Made by a program: the position numbers and the translations under genes | Notes under the pieces: model-generated | What the model saw: the letters and a program-made list of their open reading frames with translations, nothing else | Database searches by the model: none | What the model was told of the DNA's origin: nothing | Shown: piece after piece, positions 9,039-18,383 of the stretch | Numbering within the stretch: the stretch's first letter is position 1 | Layout: each line of letters begins with the position of its first letter | DNA from: Neptunicella marina | GTDB lineage: Bacteria; Pseudomonadota; Gammaproteobacteria; Enterobacterales; Alteromonadaceae | NCBI RefSeq assembly: GCF_014270035.1 | Contig: NZ_JACNEP010000019.1 | Coordinates: 1 to 60,627 of the forward strand | Reading direction: 5' to 3' | DNA length: 60,627 bases

Positions 9039-10232
9039 ATGAATACGAGAAACCATTTGTCTGACATCAACAGTGTGCATCAGGTAAAACTGATTGAAAA
9101 AGGCATTGTTGATATTCCTATGCTCCAGATTCTGCAACCGGATGGCAGTGTTTATAAAGGTGCGGACGTGCCAGAGGTATCTAAAGAGCTGGCGATCAAA
9201 ATGTATGAAACTATGCAGTTTATCCGCATTCTGGATGAACGTATGGTGGCGGCGCAGCGTCAGGGACGTATCAGTTTTTATCTGGCCAGTACCGGCGAAG
9301 AAGCCGCTGCGGTGGCCAGTGCTGCAGCGCTGGAACCACAAGACATGATCATGTCGCAGTATCGTGAACAGGGCGCACTGGCGTTTCGTGGTTACACTAC
9401 CCAACAATTCATGAACCAAATGTTCAGTAATGAGCAGGAGCCGAATAAAGGTCGTCAGATGCCGATTCACTATGGTGATAAGGCACTGAATTTTATGACC
9501 ATTTCCTCTCCACTGGGCACCCAGATCCCTCAGGCGGCAGGTTACGCTTATGGCCAGAAAATGGCGGGCGAACCAGCCGTGACCATTTGTTATTTTGGTG
9601 AAGGCGCGGCATCGGAAGGTGACTTCCATGCAGGTCTGAACATGGCGGCGGTATTAAACTGCCCGGCGATTTTCTTTTGTCGTAATAATGGTTACGCAAT
9701 CTCAACGCCAGCGGCAGAGCAATTTGCTGGTGATGGTATTGCCTCACGTGGTTTAGGTTACGGCATTAAAACCATTCGAGTGGATGGTAACGATGCACTG
9801 GCTGTTTTTGCTGCGACCAAGCGCGCACGCGAAATTGCATTAGAAGAACAGTGCCCGGTATTGATAGAAGCGATGTCCTACCGATTAGCGGCGCATTCAA
9901 CCTCGGATGATCCAAGCAGTTACCGTTCAAAAGAAGAAGAAGCCAAATGGGCGGATAAAGATCCGATTAAACGTTTGGCTGGCTGGTTAGCACAACAGGG
10001 TTGGCTGGACGAAGAAGCCAACAAAAAAGAACTGGAAACCATGCGTCAGGAAGTCTTACAGGAACTGAAACGTGTGGAGCAGGTGCCCGTGTGTGTGATT
10101 GATGAAATCATCACAGATGTGTATGACAAACCCACCTGGAATCTTGAAGAACAGCTTACAGAACTCAAACAGCATATTGCGAAATATCCCGAAGCCTATC
10201 CTAAAACATCAGGGAGACTAAACCATGGCTAA
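9039..10232 (+). CDS. bkdA1: Branched-chain 2-oxoacid dehydrogenase E1 alpha subunit
   Basis: A 397-residue thiamine-diphosphate enzyme subunit. Together with E1 beta it decarboxylates the 2-oxoacids of valine, leucine and isoleucine and passes the acyl group to lipoyl-E2. The TPP/Mg motif runs 187-217 ([13 protein letters not shown] ... CRNN) and the phosphorylation-loop-like [11 protein letters not shown] follows later. The N-terminal extension of about 50 residues is typical of the 2-oxoisovalerate type rather than pyruvate E1 alpha. AAAGG lies upstream of the ATG. It overlaps the E1 beta gene by 8 bases, so the two are translated together. Confidence 0.93.
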   Translation: MNTRNHLSDINSVHQVKLIEKGIVDIPMLQILQPDGSVYKGADVPEVSKELAIKMYETMQFIRILDERMVAAQRQGRISFYLASTGEEAAAVASAAALEPQDMIMSQYREQGALAFRGYTTQQFMNQMFSNEQEPNKGRQMPIHYGDKALNFMTISSPLGTQIPQAAGYAYGQKMAGEPAVTICYFGEGAASEGDFHAGLNMAAVLNCPAIFFCRNNGYAISTPAAEQFAGDGIASRGLGYGIKTIRVDGNDALAVFAATKRAREIALEEQCPVLIEAMSYRLAAHSTSDDPSSYRSKEEEAKWADKDPIKRLAGWLAQQGWLDEEANKKELETMRQEVLQELKRVEQVPVCVIDEIITDVYDKPTWNLEEQLTELKQHIAKYPEAYPKTSGRLNHG

Positions 10233-11202
10233 GATGAATCTGTTACAGGCGATCAATAACGCCTTAATTATTGCCATGGAAGAAAACGATAAAGTCATGG
10301 CGTTTGGTGAAGACGTGGGTCACTTTGGTGGTGTATTCCGCGCCACCAGTAACCTGCAGGAAAAATTCGGTAAAGCACGCTGTTTTAATACGCCACTGAC
10401 CGAGCAGGGCATAATTGGTTTTGCTAATGGTTTGGCATCACAGGGCTCTTACCCTGTTGCCGAAATTCAGTTCGGTGATTACATTTTCCCGGCCTTTGAC
10501 CAAATCGTTAACGAAACTGCTAAGTTCCGTTACCGCTCCGGTGGCCAGTTTACCTGTGGTTCGTTAACCATTCGTACTCCATATGGCGGTGGTATTGCAG
10601 GTGGTTTGTATCACTCACAATCACCTGAAGCGTTTTTTGCCCATGCAGCCGGTATCAAAATTGTGGTGCCACGTAACCCGTATCAGGCCAAAGGTTTATT
10701 GTTAGCCTCCATTCGGGACGATAACCCAGTGTTGTTTATGGAGCCCAAGCGCATTTACCGTGCCTCTGTGGGTGACGTACCTGAAGATGATTACACCTTG
10801 CCACTGGGCAAAGCTGAAGTGCTTAAAGAAGGAAATGACATTACCTTACTGGCCTGGGGCGCTCAGATGGAAATCATGGAAAAAGCCGCAGAAATGGCGG
10901 ATAAACAAGGGGTTTCCAGCGAAATTATCGATTTACGTACTATTACCCCATGGGATGCGGAAACCGTGGCGCAATCGGTGGTTAAAACCGGTCGTTTGTT
11001 AATTAGCCATGAAGCACCGTTAACCGGTGGTTTTGCCGCAGAGATTGCCGCAACGATTCAGAAGAAATGTTTCCTGCATCTGGAATCACCGATTGAGCGT
11101 ATTTGTGGTTTAGATACCCCGTATCCATTAGCGCACGAAAAAGAATATATGCCTGATCACTTAAAAGTGTTTGAAGGCATTATGCGCAGCGTTAACTTCT
11201 AA
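10225..11202 (+). CDS. bkdA2: Branched-chain 2-oxoacid dehydrogenase E1 beta subunit
   Basis: A 325-residue transketolase-like subunit that pairs with E1 alpha to form the TPP-binding heterotetramer. Typical marks are [14 protein letters not shown] near residue 28, [16 protein letters not shown] near 55 and the C-terminal domain with [15 protein letters not shown]. The ATG is preceded by GGGAGAC inside the end of the E1 alpha gene. The E2 gene begins 10 bases after its stop. Substrate range (branched-chain against acetoin or pyruvate) is inferred from overall similarity. Confidence 0.93.
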   Translation: MAKMNLLQAINNALIIAMEENDKVMAFGEDVGHFGGVFRATSNLQEKFGKARCFNTPLTEQGIIGFANGLASQGSYPVAEIQFGDYIFPAFDQIVNETAKFRYRSGGQFTCGSLTIRTPYGGGIAGGLYHSQSPEAFFAHAAGIKIVVPRNPYQAKGLLLASIRDDNPVLFMEPKRIYRASVGDVPEDDYTLPLGKAEVLKEGNDITLLAWGAQMEIMEKAAEMADKQGVSSEIIDLRTITPWDAETVAQSVVKTGRLLISHEAPLTGGFAAEIAATIQKKCFLHLESPIERICGLDTPYPLAHEKEYMPDHLKVFEGIMRSVNF

Positions 11203-11212
11203 GGAGCCGTCG

Positions 11213-12787
11213 ATGAAAGATTTTATATTACCCGACATTGGCGAAGGCATCGTTGAATGTGAACTGGTTGAATGGCTGGTAGAAGAAGGTCAGCAGATTG
11301 AAGAAGATCAGCCGGTTGCCGAGGTGATGACAGACAAAGCATTAGTACAGATTCCTGCTATGCATTCTGGCATTGTGGCTAAATTGTATTATGCCAAAGG
11401 TGATATCGCTAAAGTGCATGAACCGTTGTTTGCGATGCAAAGTGACAATAATGTCGTATCAGCTAACAACGACAAAGCGCCTGCTGCTCAGCAAGAGTCC
11501 GTGGTGGAATCTGCTAGTACAACAAACAGTGCTAGCGGTGAGCAAATTGACTTTATACTGCCGGATATTGGTGAAGGCATTGTTGAATGCGAGCTGGTGG
11601 AATGGCTGATTGAAGAAGGCCAGATGGTCAAAGAAGACCAGGCCGTAGCCGAGGTGATGACCGACAAAGCGCTGGTACAAATTCCGGCTAAACACGATGG
11701 TGTGGTGACTAAGCTGTATTATGCCAAAGGTGATATTGCCAAAGTGCATACACCGTTATTTGCTCAGCAAGTTGGTGACGGTGCTGTAAGTCAGCCACAA
11801 TCCACAACAAAAGCTCAGGCGACTCCTGAACAAACTAAAACTGACGATTCAGCGCCGGTTAAAGCTTCGGGCAAAGCGTTGGCCAGCCCGGCTGTGCGTC
11901 GTTTGGCGCGAGAGCAGGGCATTGATATCGCTAAAGTAAACGGCAGCGGTAAAAAAGGCCGGGTGATGAAAGAAGATGTTGCGGCGTATGTTAACGGTGC
12001 CCAATCTTTAACATCAGAAGTCAATTCTCAACCGAAAGCTGAATATCAAGCCCATAACTCACAGCCAGCAAACGTAACTGGTGGAAAACGGGTTGAGCCA
12101 ATTCGTGGTGTAAAAGCCGCGATGGCCAAACAAATGGTCGATTCGGTATCGACTATCCCACACTTTACCGTGTCTGATGAAGTGGATATGGGCAAATTAA
12201 TTGAAGCTCGCGCCTTGTTAAAAGAGCAATTTGATAAAGAGGGCATCAAACTGAGCTTTATGCCGTTTATGATCAAAGCGATGTCACTGGCACTGGAACA
12301 GTTTCCCGTTATCAATGCGCAGGTTAATGACGATTGCACCGAGCTGACGTATTTTGATGATCATAACATTGGCATGGCGGTAGACAGCAAAATCGGTTTG
12401 TTGGTGCCTAATATTAAAGGTGTGCAAAATCTGTCATTAAAAGAGGTGGCGATTGAAGTAAACCGACTGATTGATCAGGCGCGTGCCGGTCGTTTAGCCA
12501 GCGCCGATTTAAAAGGTGGCACCATCAGTATTTCTAATGTTGGTGTGATTGGTGGCACAGTGGCAACACCTGTTATCAATAAACCTGAAGCGGCGATTGT
12601 GGCACTGGGTAAAATGCAAAAACTGCCACGTTTTGATGCTAATGGTCAGGTGTTTGCGGCCAATATTATGCATATCAGCTGGTCGGGTGATCACCGTATA
12701 ATTGACGGCGCCACTATGGTACGTTTCAGTAACTTATGGCGTTCATACCTTGAGAATCCATTAACTATGCTGGCAGCACTTAAATAA
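11213..12787 (+). CDS. bkdB: Dihydrolipoamide acyltransferase E2 with two lipoyl domains
   Basis: A 524-residue core component of the complex. It has two nearly identical lipoyl domains (1-75 and 112-185; modified lysines K42 and K152, both in MTDKALVQIPA), a peripheral-subunit-binding domain (about 222-258, PAVRRLAREQGIDIAKVNG) and a catalytic acyltransferase domain (about 295-524) with the active-site HRIIDG (H494, D498). Linkers are Ala/Gln/Ser/Thr-rich. The ATG at 11213 follows an AAGGAG and gives the family start; the longer frame from 11171 would overlap E1 beta. No E3 (lipoamide dehydrogenase) gene follows, so the complex must use an E3 encoded elsewhere. Confidence 0.95.
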   Translation: MKDFILPDIGEGIVECELVEWLVEEGQQIEEDQPVAEVMTDKALVQIPAMHSGIVAKLYYAKGDIAKVHEPLFAMQSDNNVVSANNDKAPAAQQESVVESASTTNSASGEQIDFILPDIGEGIVECELVEWLIEEGQMVKEDQAVAEVMTDKALVQIPAKHDGVVTKLYYAKGDIAKVHTPLFAQQVGDGAVSQPQSTTKAQATPEQTKTDDSAPVKASGKALASPAVRRLAREQGIDIAKVNGSGKKGRVMKEDVAAYVNGAQSLTSEVNSQPKAEYQAHNSQPANVTGGKRVEPIRGVKAAMAKQMVDSVSTIPHFTVSDEVDMGKLIEARALLKEQFDKEGIKLSFMPFMIKAMSLALEQFPVINAQVNDDCTELTYFDDHNIGMAVDSKIGLLVPNIKGVQNLSLKEVAIEVNRLIDQARAGRLASADLKGGTISISNVGVIGGTVATPVINKPEAAIVALGKMQKLPRFDANGQVFAANIMHISWSGDHRIIDGATMVRFSNLWRSYLENPLTMLAALK

Positions 12788-12821
12788 TTTTAAGTTTGCA
12801 AAGGATTTGAACCTTAAGCGA

Positions 12822-12847
12822 AAAGCCCACCAAATGGTGGGTTTTTT
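12822..12847 (+). terminator. Terminator of the oxoacid dehydrogenase operon
   Basis: CCCACC-AAAT-GGTGGG hairpin (12826-12841) followed by six T. Confidence 0.88.
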
Positions 12848-12894
12848 ATTATGGCTGAAGTAAACTTGTGGCCTGTCTGAATTAGGAAATTGTA

Positions 12895-13737
12895 GTGTTT
12901 AGTTATCGTCATGCCTTTCATGCGGGTAATCATGCAGATGTGTTAAAGCATGCATGCCAGAGCATATTGCTAAATAAATTTAAGCAAAAAAATAAACCCT
13001 TTATTTATATCGACACCCACAGTGGTGCTGGTGTGTATGCGCTGGATGCTGAAATGGCCAGTAAAAATAAAGAGTATGTTGGCGGCATTGATAAACTGTT
13101 AAATATCAACACAGATAACAGCGCCATTAATGCCTACCTTGAACTTATTCGTGGGTTTCGCGCACATAATCAGTATCCCGGCTCACCGGCGATTGCCGCC
13201 AAAATGTTACGCGAGCAGGATAAACTATGCCTGATGGAATGGCACAATAATGAGTTTGATAACTTACGACGTAATATGCACAACGATGCGCGTATTGCCT
13301 GCCATCACCGTGACGGTTATGAAGGTGTGCTGGCCTTAACACCGCCTGTACCTGCGCGTGGCATGATATTAATTGATCCACCATATGAGCTCGCCGAAGA
13401 CTACCAGAAAGTGGTTAAAACCGTGACTCAGGTACAAAAACGCTGGGCAGGGGGCACCATCGCAATCTGGTATCCGTTGCTGGCAAAACAGCGCGATAAA
13501 AGTCAGCGTATGCTTGAAGCCTTGCACAAGTCACAACCCAGCAGTTTATATGTGGCTGAACTTTGGGTAAAACCGCAGCCAGAAGAGCTGGGCATGTACG
13601 GCTCGGGCATGGCGTTTATCAATTTGCCTTTTGAATGTGATCAGCAAATTGAAGCCATGTTGCCAGAGTTAGACCAGACACTCAGCGAGCAACCCGGCAG
13701 TGGTTATCGCAGCCAGTGGTTAATTCAACCGCAGTAA
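12895..13737 (+). CDS. rlmJ: 23S rRNA (adenine-2030-N6)-methyltransferase RlmJ
   Basis: A 280-residue S-adenosylmethionine enzyme that methylates A2030 of 23S rRNA. It aligns along its length with E. coli RlmJ: FSYRHAFHAGNHADVLKH at the N terminus, DTHSGAGVY for SAM binding and the catalytic IDPPYE. The start is a GTG with AGGAAATT just upstream, matching the family N terminus. It is followed after 12 bases by the kinase gene, with no terminator between, so rlmJ, the kinase and tesB probably share a transcript. Confidence 0.96.
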   Translation: MFSYRHAFHAGNHADVLKHACQSILLNKFKQKNKPFIYIDTHSGAGVYALDAEMASKNKEYVGGIDKLLNINTDNSAINAYLELIRGFRAHNQYPGSPAIAAKMLREQDKLCLMEWHNNEFDNLRRNMHNDARIACHHRDGYEGVLALTPPVPARGMILIDPPYELAEDYQKVVKTVTQVQKRWAGGTIAIWYPLLAKQRDKSQRMLEALHKSQPSSLYVAELWVKPQPEELGMYGSGMAFINLPFECDQQIEAMLPELDQTLSEQPGSGYRSQWLIQPQ

Positions 13738-13749
13738 TTAGATATCGCT

Positions 13750-15600
13750 ATGGAACAGCAGCCACGCAGTCTTAAACATTTCTATATTCCTGATGAACAG
13801 TCATTTTATTTGCTGTCGCATCAGGATGCGCAAAAGCTCAAAGACTGGTTTGAGCTTTGCCATCAGCAATTACAACGCCTGGGCTACGCCAATATTGAAT
13901 ATATCGGCAAAGGCGCCTTTGGTTTTGTGTTTGCTGGCACTGCGCCCGATGGGCAATCACTGGTGTTTAAATTTTCACGGGTAAACCTGCCGCAACATGT
14001 GCAAGACAGGCTGGAAGATGAAGCTTACATGTTAAGCCAGGTCGATCATGCAAATGTGCCACCTTTAGTTGAATTTCAACGGGTAAAAAAACAAGCCATT
14101 TTGGTAATGGAGCGCGCAGCAGGGCTAGATTTGGAGCAATATTCGCTGCAACAAGGTCCGTTACCGGCAAGACTGGTGGTGAGTATTGCGGTGCAAATGG
14201 CGGCGATATTAAAAACCTTACGTGAATTTGAATATCAGGATCAAAATAAACCGATAGTGCATGGTGATATTAAACCCTCAAACATCATGCTCGACCCACA
14301 AAGCGAACAAATTGCGCTGATAGACTGGGGCTCATCGGTATTTGCACAACTGGATGCCAGTGGACAGTTTGTGAGTAATAGCGTGATGGAACTGATGTCA
14401 GCGGATTTACAGCAAACCAATGCTCGCTTAGGTGATGTGTATTTTATCGGGGAAGATCAGTTAAACGGTGCGTTATCCAGCGTGCGTTTTGACGAGCAGG
14501 GCTTAGCCAGTACCTTGTATGCTCTGGCCTCAGGACAATCCAGTCGTTTTGGGCGTAAAGTGATTACACCTAATGCACTTAATTTACCTAAAGAGCTGGC
14601 CCAGACTTTAACGGCCATGATGAGTGACGATCCTCAAACCCGCCAGCAGGGAGGGGATTATTTTATGGCCAATATGGCTTATATGAAAAACATGGTGTTT
14701 GCCGATGAGGATAAAGTACTATACAAACCCATGATCCCTTGTTGGATGGCGCCGAAAAAACGTGAAATCGAAACCGTGGTGTACAGTTCACGTAAATCTT
14801 TTTTACGGGTTGAAAATTACCATCATGAGCTCAGTTATTTAAATGATGCGCAATTTGATCGTTATTACAAAAACTATATGCAGGGCATGGGCGAAACCGA
14901 AAAAGCTTTTATAGCGGCGGTAGGGCGCTTAGGTAAATTCCCTGTGGTAGGTGGGCTGGCTGTGCGCTGGCAGGCAGAAGGTGTGTATATCGATTCGAGT
15001 CTAAATTTACACGATCCATCACTTAAAGCCTCTTTTGAAATGTCGGTGAATAATGTGGTGGTTTTAGCACGTGCAATACACCGTCAGGGCATTTTTAAAA
15101 GCTGCATGTTTAATGCAAAAGATACCCTGCATGTTGAGCGTGAATCAGAGAGCCAGCCTTTTATTCCAGAAACCGGATTGCGTATTCCTTATGATCTGGC
15201 AGATTTAAGTGGGCCGCAAGGCGCGCCACTGGAAAATCGCAGCCGAATGCATTCGTATTTTGAAGATGGTGATGATCCGGATGAGTTGTTAAAATTACCA
15301 ACAAAAATGATGGATGTGATCAAACAACTTAATGATATACATCATACGGGTTGTATTATTTTTGAAGCACTCCCCACCCATTTAAAAATTCATAGTTATT
15401 ACGTGCTATTGGATATCAATAAAGAACCGCAATTTGCTGCATTGTTAGATGAACTTATTCAGTTAATTCCACAAATTGATGGTCTGGGTATTTCCGGTTT
15501 TATGAAGTTACCTTATAAAGACACCCGTTATTTTGAGCATATGGATCACTTACCGGAAAAATTTTATCCGCGTAATCCCCATGCAGGCAGGACAGCATAA
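13750..15600 (+). CDS. Hanks-type Ser/Thr protein kinase with long C-terminal region
   Basis: A 616-residue soluble protein. The kinase core is complete: glycine loop GKGAFG (53-58), ATP lysine K74, helix-C glutamate E91, catalytic loop HGDIKPSN (171-178, D173) and a DWG in place of DFG (192-194). The kinase domain ends near 300. The C-terminal half (about 325-616) has no transmembrane helix and no repeat I recognise. Target and trigger are unknown. It overlaps tesB by one base (TAATG), which implies coupled translation, and follows rlmJ by 12 bases; that pairing suggests a link with acyl-CoA or translation physiology but does not prove it. Confidence 0.85.
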   Translation: MEQQPRSLKHFYIPDEQSFYLLSHQDAQKLKDWFELCHQQLQRLGYANIEYIGKGAFGFVFAGTAPDGQSLVFKFSRVNLPQHVQDRLEDEAYMLSQVDHANVPPLVEFQRVKKQAILVMERAAGLDLEQYSLQQGPLPARLVVSIAVQMAAILKTLREFEYQDQNKPIVHGDIKPSNIMLDPQSEQIALIDWGSSVFAQLDASGQFVSNSVMELMSADLQQTNARLGDVYFIGEDQLNGALSSVRFDEQGLASTLYALASGQSSRFGRKVITPNALNLPKELAQTLTAMMSDDPQTRQQGGDYFMANMAYMKNMVFADEDKVLYKPMIPCWMAPKKREIETVVYSSRKSFLRVENYHHELSYLNDAQFDRYYKNYMQGMGETEKAFIAAVGRLGKFPVVGGLAVRWQAEGVYIDSSLNLHDPSLKASFEMSVNNVVVLARAIHRQGIFKSCMFNAKDTLHVERESESQPFIPETGLRIPYDLADLSGPQGAPLENRSRMHSYFEDGDDPDELLKLPTKMMDVIKQLNDIHHTGCIIFEALPTHLKIHSYYVLLDINKEPQFAALLDELIQLIPQIDGLGISGFMKLPYKDTRYFEHMDHLPEKFYPRNPHAGRTA

Positions 15601-16460
15601 TGAAAGAAGTTAAATTAAGTGAATTACTCACATTAGAACAACTGGAAACCGAACTATACCGCGGACAGAGTTGGGATTTGGGTTTCCGTGCGTTGTTTGG
15701 TGGACAAGTGTTAGGACAGGCGCTGGCGGCAGCCCAACAAACTGTGGCTGAAGGGCAGGTTGCACATTCTCTGCACAGTTATTTTTTATTGCCGGGCGAT
15801 GCCTCCAAAGCAGTGGTATATGACGTTGAAAGTATTCGTGATGGCCGCAGTTTTTGTACCCGCCGGGTAAAGGCTATTCAAAACGGCCGCACCATCTTTT
15901 TTATGACAGTGTCTTTCCAGTTCCCTGAAACTGGGTTGGAACACCAGTTTGCACAGATGCCAGACGTACCTGCGGCTGAAACACTGACGCCCGAAATTGA
16001 GTGCTACCGCAAACTGTTTGCCAATATGCCGGATAGCGTAAAAGAGAAGCTCAGTTATCATGAACCGATAGATATGCGTTCTGTGCAATCAATTAACCCT
16101 GCCGCACCAGAAAGCCGGGAACCTGTTCGATATGTATGGATGCGTGCCAATGAAGCGTTAGGTGCTGATATCAGCATGCATCAGCGAATGATGGCCTATG
16201 CCTCAGATTATTATTTTTTAGTCACCGCCCTGCAACCGCATGGTTTATCGATTATGGATAAATCGATTCGCATGGCGACTATTGATCACGCGATTTGGTT
16301 TCACCGTGAATTCGATTTTAATCAGTGGGTTCTTTATTGTATGGATAGTCCGTTTGCGGGCAACGCAAGGGGATTAGTTAAAGGTCAGTTTTTTGATTTA
16401 GACGGCAATTTAATTGCCTCAACCATGCAGGAAGGTCTTGTTCGTCATATTCAATCTTAA
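15600..16460 (+). CDS. tesB: Acyl-CoA thioesterase II
   Basis: A 286-residue double-hotdog thioesterase that hydrolyses acyl-CoA to free fatty acid and CoA. Length equals E. coli TesB, and the catalytic triad is conserved: D203 (YASDYYF), T227 (ATIDH) and Q277 (TMQEG). Its ATG shares an A with the stop of the kinase gene. A clear terminator follows. Confidence 0.97.
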   Translation: MKEVKLSELLTLEQLETELYRGQSWDLGFRALFGGQVLGQALAAAQQTVAEGQVAHSLHSYFLLPGDASKAVVYDVESIRDGRSFCTRRVKAIQNGRTIFFMTVSFQFPETGLEHQFAQMPDVPAAETLTPEIECYRKLFANMPDSVKEKLSYHEPIDMRSVQSINPAAPESREPVRYVWMRANEALGADISMHQRMMAYASDYYFLVTALQPHGLSIMDKSIRMATIDHAIWFHREFDFNQWVLYCMDSPFAGNARGLVKGQFFDLDGNLIASTMQEGLVRHIQS

Positions 16461-16485
16461 ATATTCAGAGATGAAATATGTTAGT

Positions 16486-16528
16486 CAGACTTACAGGCGT
16501 TACGTTACTGTTTGTAAGTCTGTTTTTT
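16486..16528 (+). terminator. Terminator after tesB
   Basis: A perfect 10-bp stem CAGACTTACA (16486-16495) with TGTAAGTCTG (16513-16522), then six T. It lies 25 bases past the tesB stop and ends the rlmJ-kinase-tesB unit. Confidence 0.85.
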
Positions 16529-16572
16529 GAGTGTAAATGTGGCTTAAACGTTTTAGTTGACGGGCTTCGGAT

Positions 16573-16695
16573 AAAAAAAGACCCAGAGACTAAACTAAGT
16601 TCTGGGTCCAGGGGAATGGCTCATGGTATGAGCCGTGCGCTAACCAAACAAACTGATTCCAATTGGGAGAAGCAGTCTTAAACCAGAACTTAATT
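16573..16695 (-). ncRNA. Candidate small RNA or structured 3' end on the minus strand
   Basis: Read on the minus strand, this stretch has a 9-base element AAGTTCTGG (16691-16683), an internal 7-bp hairpin GGCTCAT/ATGAGCC (16634-16618) and a terminator hairpin GACCCAGA/TCTGGGTC (16608-16580) followed by seven T. The 5' element is perfectly complementary to CCAGAACTT (16605-16597), which overlaps the left arm of the terminator, so two folds exclude each other. A TACAAT-like -10 lies just upstream. It may be an independent small RNA or the processed 3' end of the rsmF transcript. I do not recognise a named family. Confidence 0.45.
16580..16608 (-). terminator. Minus-strand terminator facing rsmF
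   Basis: An 8-bp stem GACCCAGA/TCTGGGTC followed on the minus strand by seven T. It ends transcription from rsmF or from the candidate small RNA. Confidence 0.75.
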
Positions 16696-16889
16696 GTAGA
16701 TAACGAAGTTTAAAAAATAAACAATTATTGGTGGAATTTATTTCACATTTTAAATTTTCAATTAATTCAAGGTGTTATCATTCTATTTAATAAACTATTT
16801 GTTCATGTTTTGAGTTTTATTCAGGCCTTATCCACAACCTTGTCCTCACTTTGTCCCCAGCTTTTTCAACAGGCCATATAGGTAAATTA

Positions 16890-18317
16890 TTAACGGATTA
16901 ACTCTCTGGGTAAGTTATTTTTAAGCTTTCCCTTTAACCCCTTTAATAAGGCTACAGGTGCGCTGTGGTACATGGCCACCATTTCCCCACTATTACGATT
17001 TAGAGAAGATTTAAGATCTTTTCCAGCATAAAGTTCAGAAACTTGCTCATCGGTTATTTCTATCAGGTTTTTTGTAAAATCATCGCTAAATGACATAACA
17101 GCTTCATGGGTTATCTTAAATCCAAATTTAAATAGCTCAGCCAGTTTTACACCGATACGTTGGAAACGCATTTTGCCAATAAGTGGGATAAATGCTTGAG
17201 GAAATAACCAATATTCATTATCTCGTACGTAAAGCTTATGGCTTGCAGGCAATTGCCAACCAAACTGATTGTCTAAGTACTGCTCTACAAGGTTGAATTG
17301 CTTTTTCGTTGCCGGGGTAAAAGGGAAGTTGGTTTGTTCTTTGCCTTTGAATTCGAAAGGAACTGCGGCCGTTTTGCGTATTTTGGCGACGAAAAATCCC
17401 TCGCTATCAAAAATTTGCGGCCAGACATGCAAAAATCCATGTTCAGTAACCGCTTTTTCTGCCCCGTTAAACAGATTTTTTAAGTTGATAAATTCTACGG
17501 CATCAGGGAATTGCTGCTGCAACCAAAGGCACACCTGTTGGTTTTCGAGCGGATTTAAAGTACAGGTGGAATAGATCATTTCACCACCAGGTTTAAGCGC
17601 CAGAAAAGCACTTTTTATCAGGTTTTTTTGTAAGCTGGCTATCTGGTTGGTGGAAGATAAAGACCAGTTTTTAAATGCCAGAGGATCTTTACGTATGGCA
17701 CCTTCGCCACTACAAGGTGCATCAAGCTGAACAAAATCAAATATTTCTGGCAGCCATTCACCAAATACATCGGCGTTAAAATGAGTCATCGCTGTGTTAG
17801 TAAGACCACAGCGCTGAATATTGGCGTTAAGAACTTTTATACGGCTGGATGACAGTTCATTAGCGATTAAAACGCCGCTGTTATTCATTATGGCTGCTAA
17901 TTGAGTAGACTTGGAACCCGGAGCAGAAGCCATATCCAGTAAAAGTTTACCTGACAAATTCGCTCCGCATGACAAGGCTTCAGGAGGCATCATTGAACTG
18001 GCTTCCTGAATGTAAAATAATCCAGCGAAGTGCGCAGCAGTGCTGCCCAGCGCTAATTTTTCCTGTTCTGTTGGTCGCTCCAGCCAAAAGCCGCTGGCAC
18101 ACCAGGGAATTGGGGTTAACTGCCAGTTCAATTGTTCCGCCAGTTGCTTAAATTCTTCCACTGATATTTTTAAAGTGTTAACCCTGATGCTTTTGCGTAA
18201 TGGGGTGCTGCTTATCCGGGTAAAATCCTGCAAAGAAGAGTGTTCAGGAATATATGGGGTAATAAGCGCCAGATACTCTGCTGGAAATGACACGGTAGCT
18301 GATTGATTCATGGGCAT
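16890..18317 (-). CDS. rsmF: 16S rRNA (cytosine-1407-C5)-methyltransferase RsmF
   Basis: A 475-residue SAM-dependent methyltransferase that modifies C1407 of 16S rRNA. It shows the family pair of cysteines: DAPCSGEGAIRKDP (motif IV) and STCTLNPLENQQVC (motif VI, the attacking cysteine), with the SAM region MASAPGSKSTQLA near 131. The C-terminal third carries the PUA-like region found in YebU/RsmF. The start could also be the ATG at 18311; neither has a strong ribosome binding site. Its 5' end overlaps or abuts the divergent gene on the plus strand. Confidence 0.95.
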   Translation of the reverse strand: MPMNQSATVSFPAEYLALITPYIPEHSSLQDFTRISSTPLRKSIRVNTLKISVEEFKQLAEQLNWQLTPIPWCASGFWLERPTEQEKLALGSTAAHFAGLFYIQEASSMMPPEALSCGANLSGKLLLDMASAPGSKSTQLAAIMNNSGVLIANELSSSRIKVLNANIQRCGLTNTAMTHFNADVFGEWLPEIFDFVQLDAPCSGEGAIRKDPLAFKNWSLSSTNQIASLQKNLIKSAFLALKPGGEMIYSTCTLNPLENQQVCLWLQQQFPDAVEFINLKNLFNGAEKAVTEHGFLHVWPQIFDSEGFFVAKIRKTAAVPFEFKGKEQTNFPFTPATKKQFNLVEQYLDNQFGWQLPASHKLYVRDNEYWLFPQAFIPLIGKMRFQRIGVKLAELFKFGFKITHEAVMSFSDDFTKNLIEITDEQVSELYAGKDLKSSLNRNSGEMVAMYHSAPVALLKGLKGKLKNNLPRELIR

Positions 18318-18383
18318 GTTTTAGCAAATTTGATAAGTAAATTATTGTATCATTTACTTTTAATGATGGTGGGGTTTGGTAGG

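Noticed and set aside
9033-9629. Long minus-strand open frame of 198 codons opposite E1 alpha
   Set aside because: It mirrors a well-supported coding gene and has no plausible protein features; it arises from codon bias on the opposite strand.
11171-11212. Extended N terminus of E2
   Set aside because: It overlaps the end of E1 beta, while the ATG at 11213 has an AAGGAG and the family start.
16478-16681. Open frame of 67 codons after tesB
   Set aside because: It runs through the tesB terminator hairpin and the minus-strand terminator, has no ribosome binding site and no family pattern.
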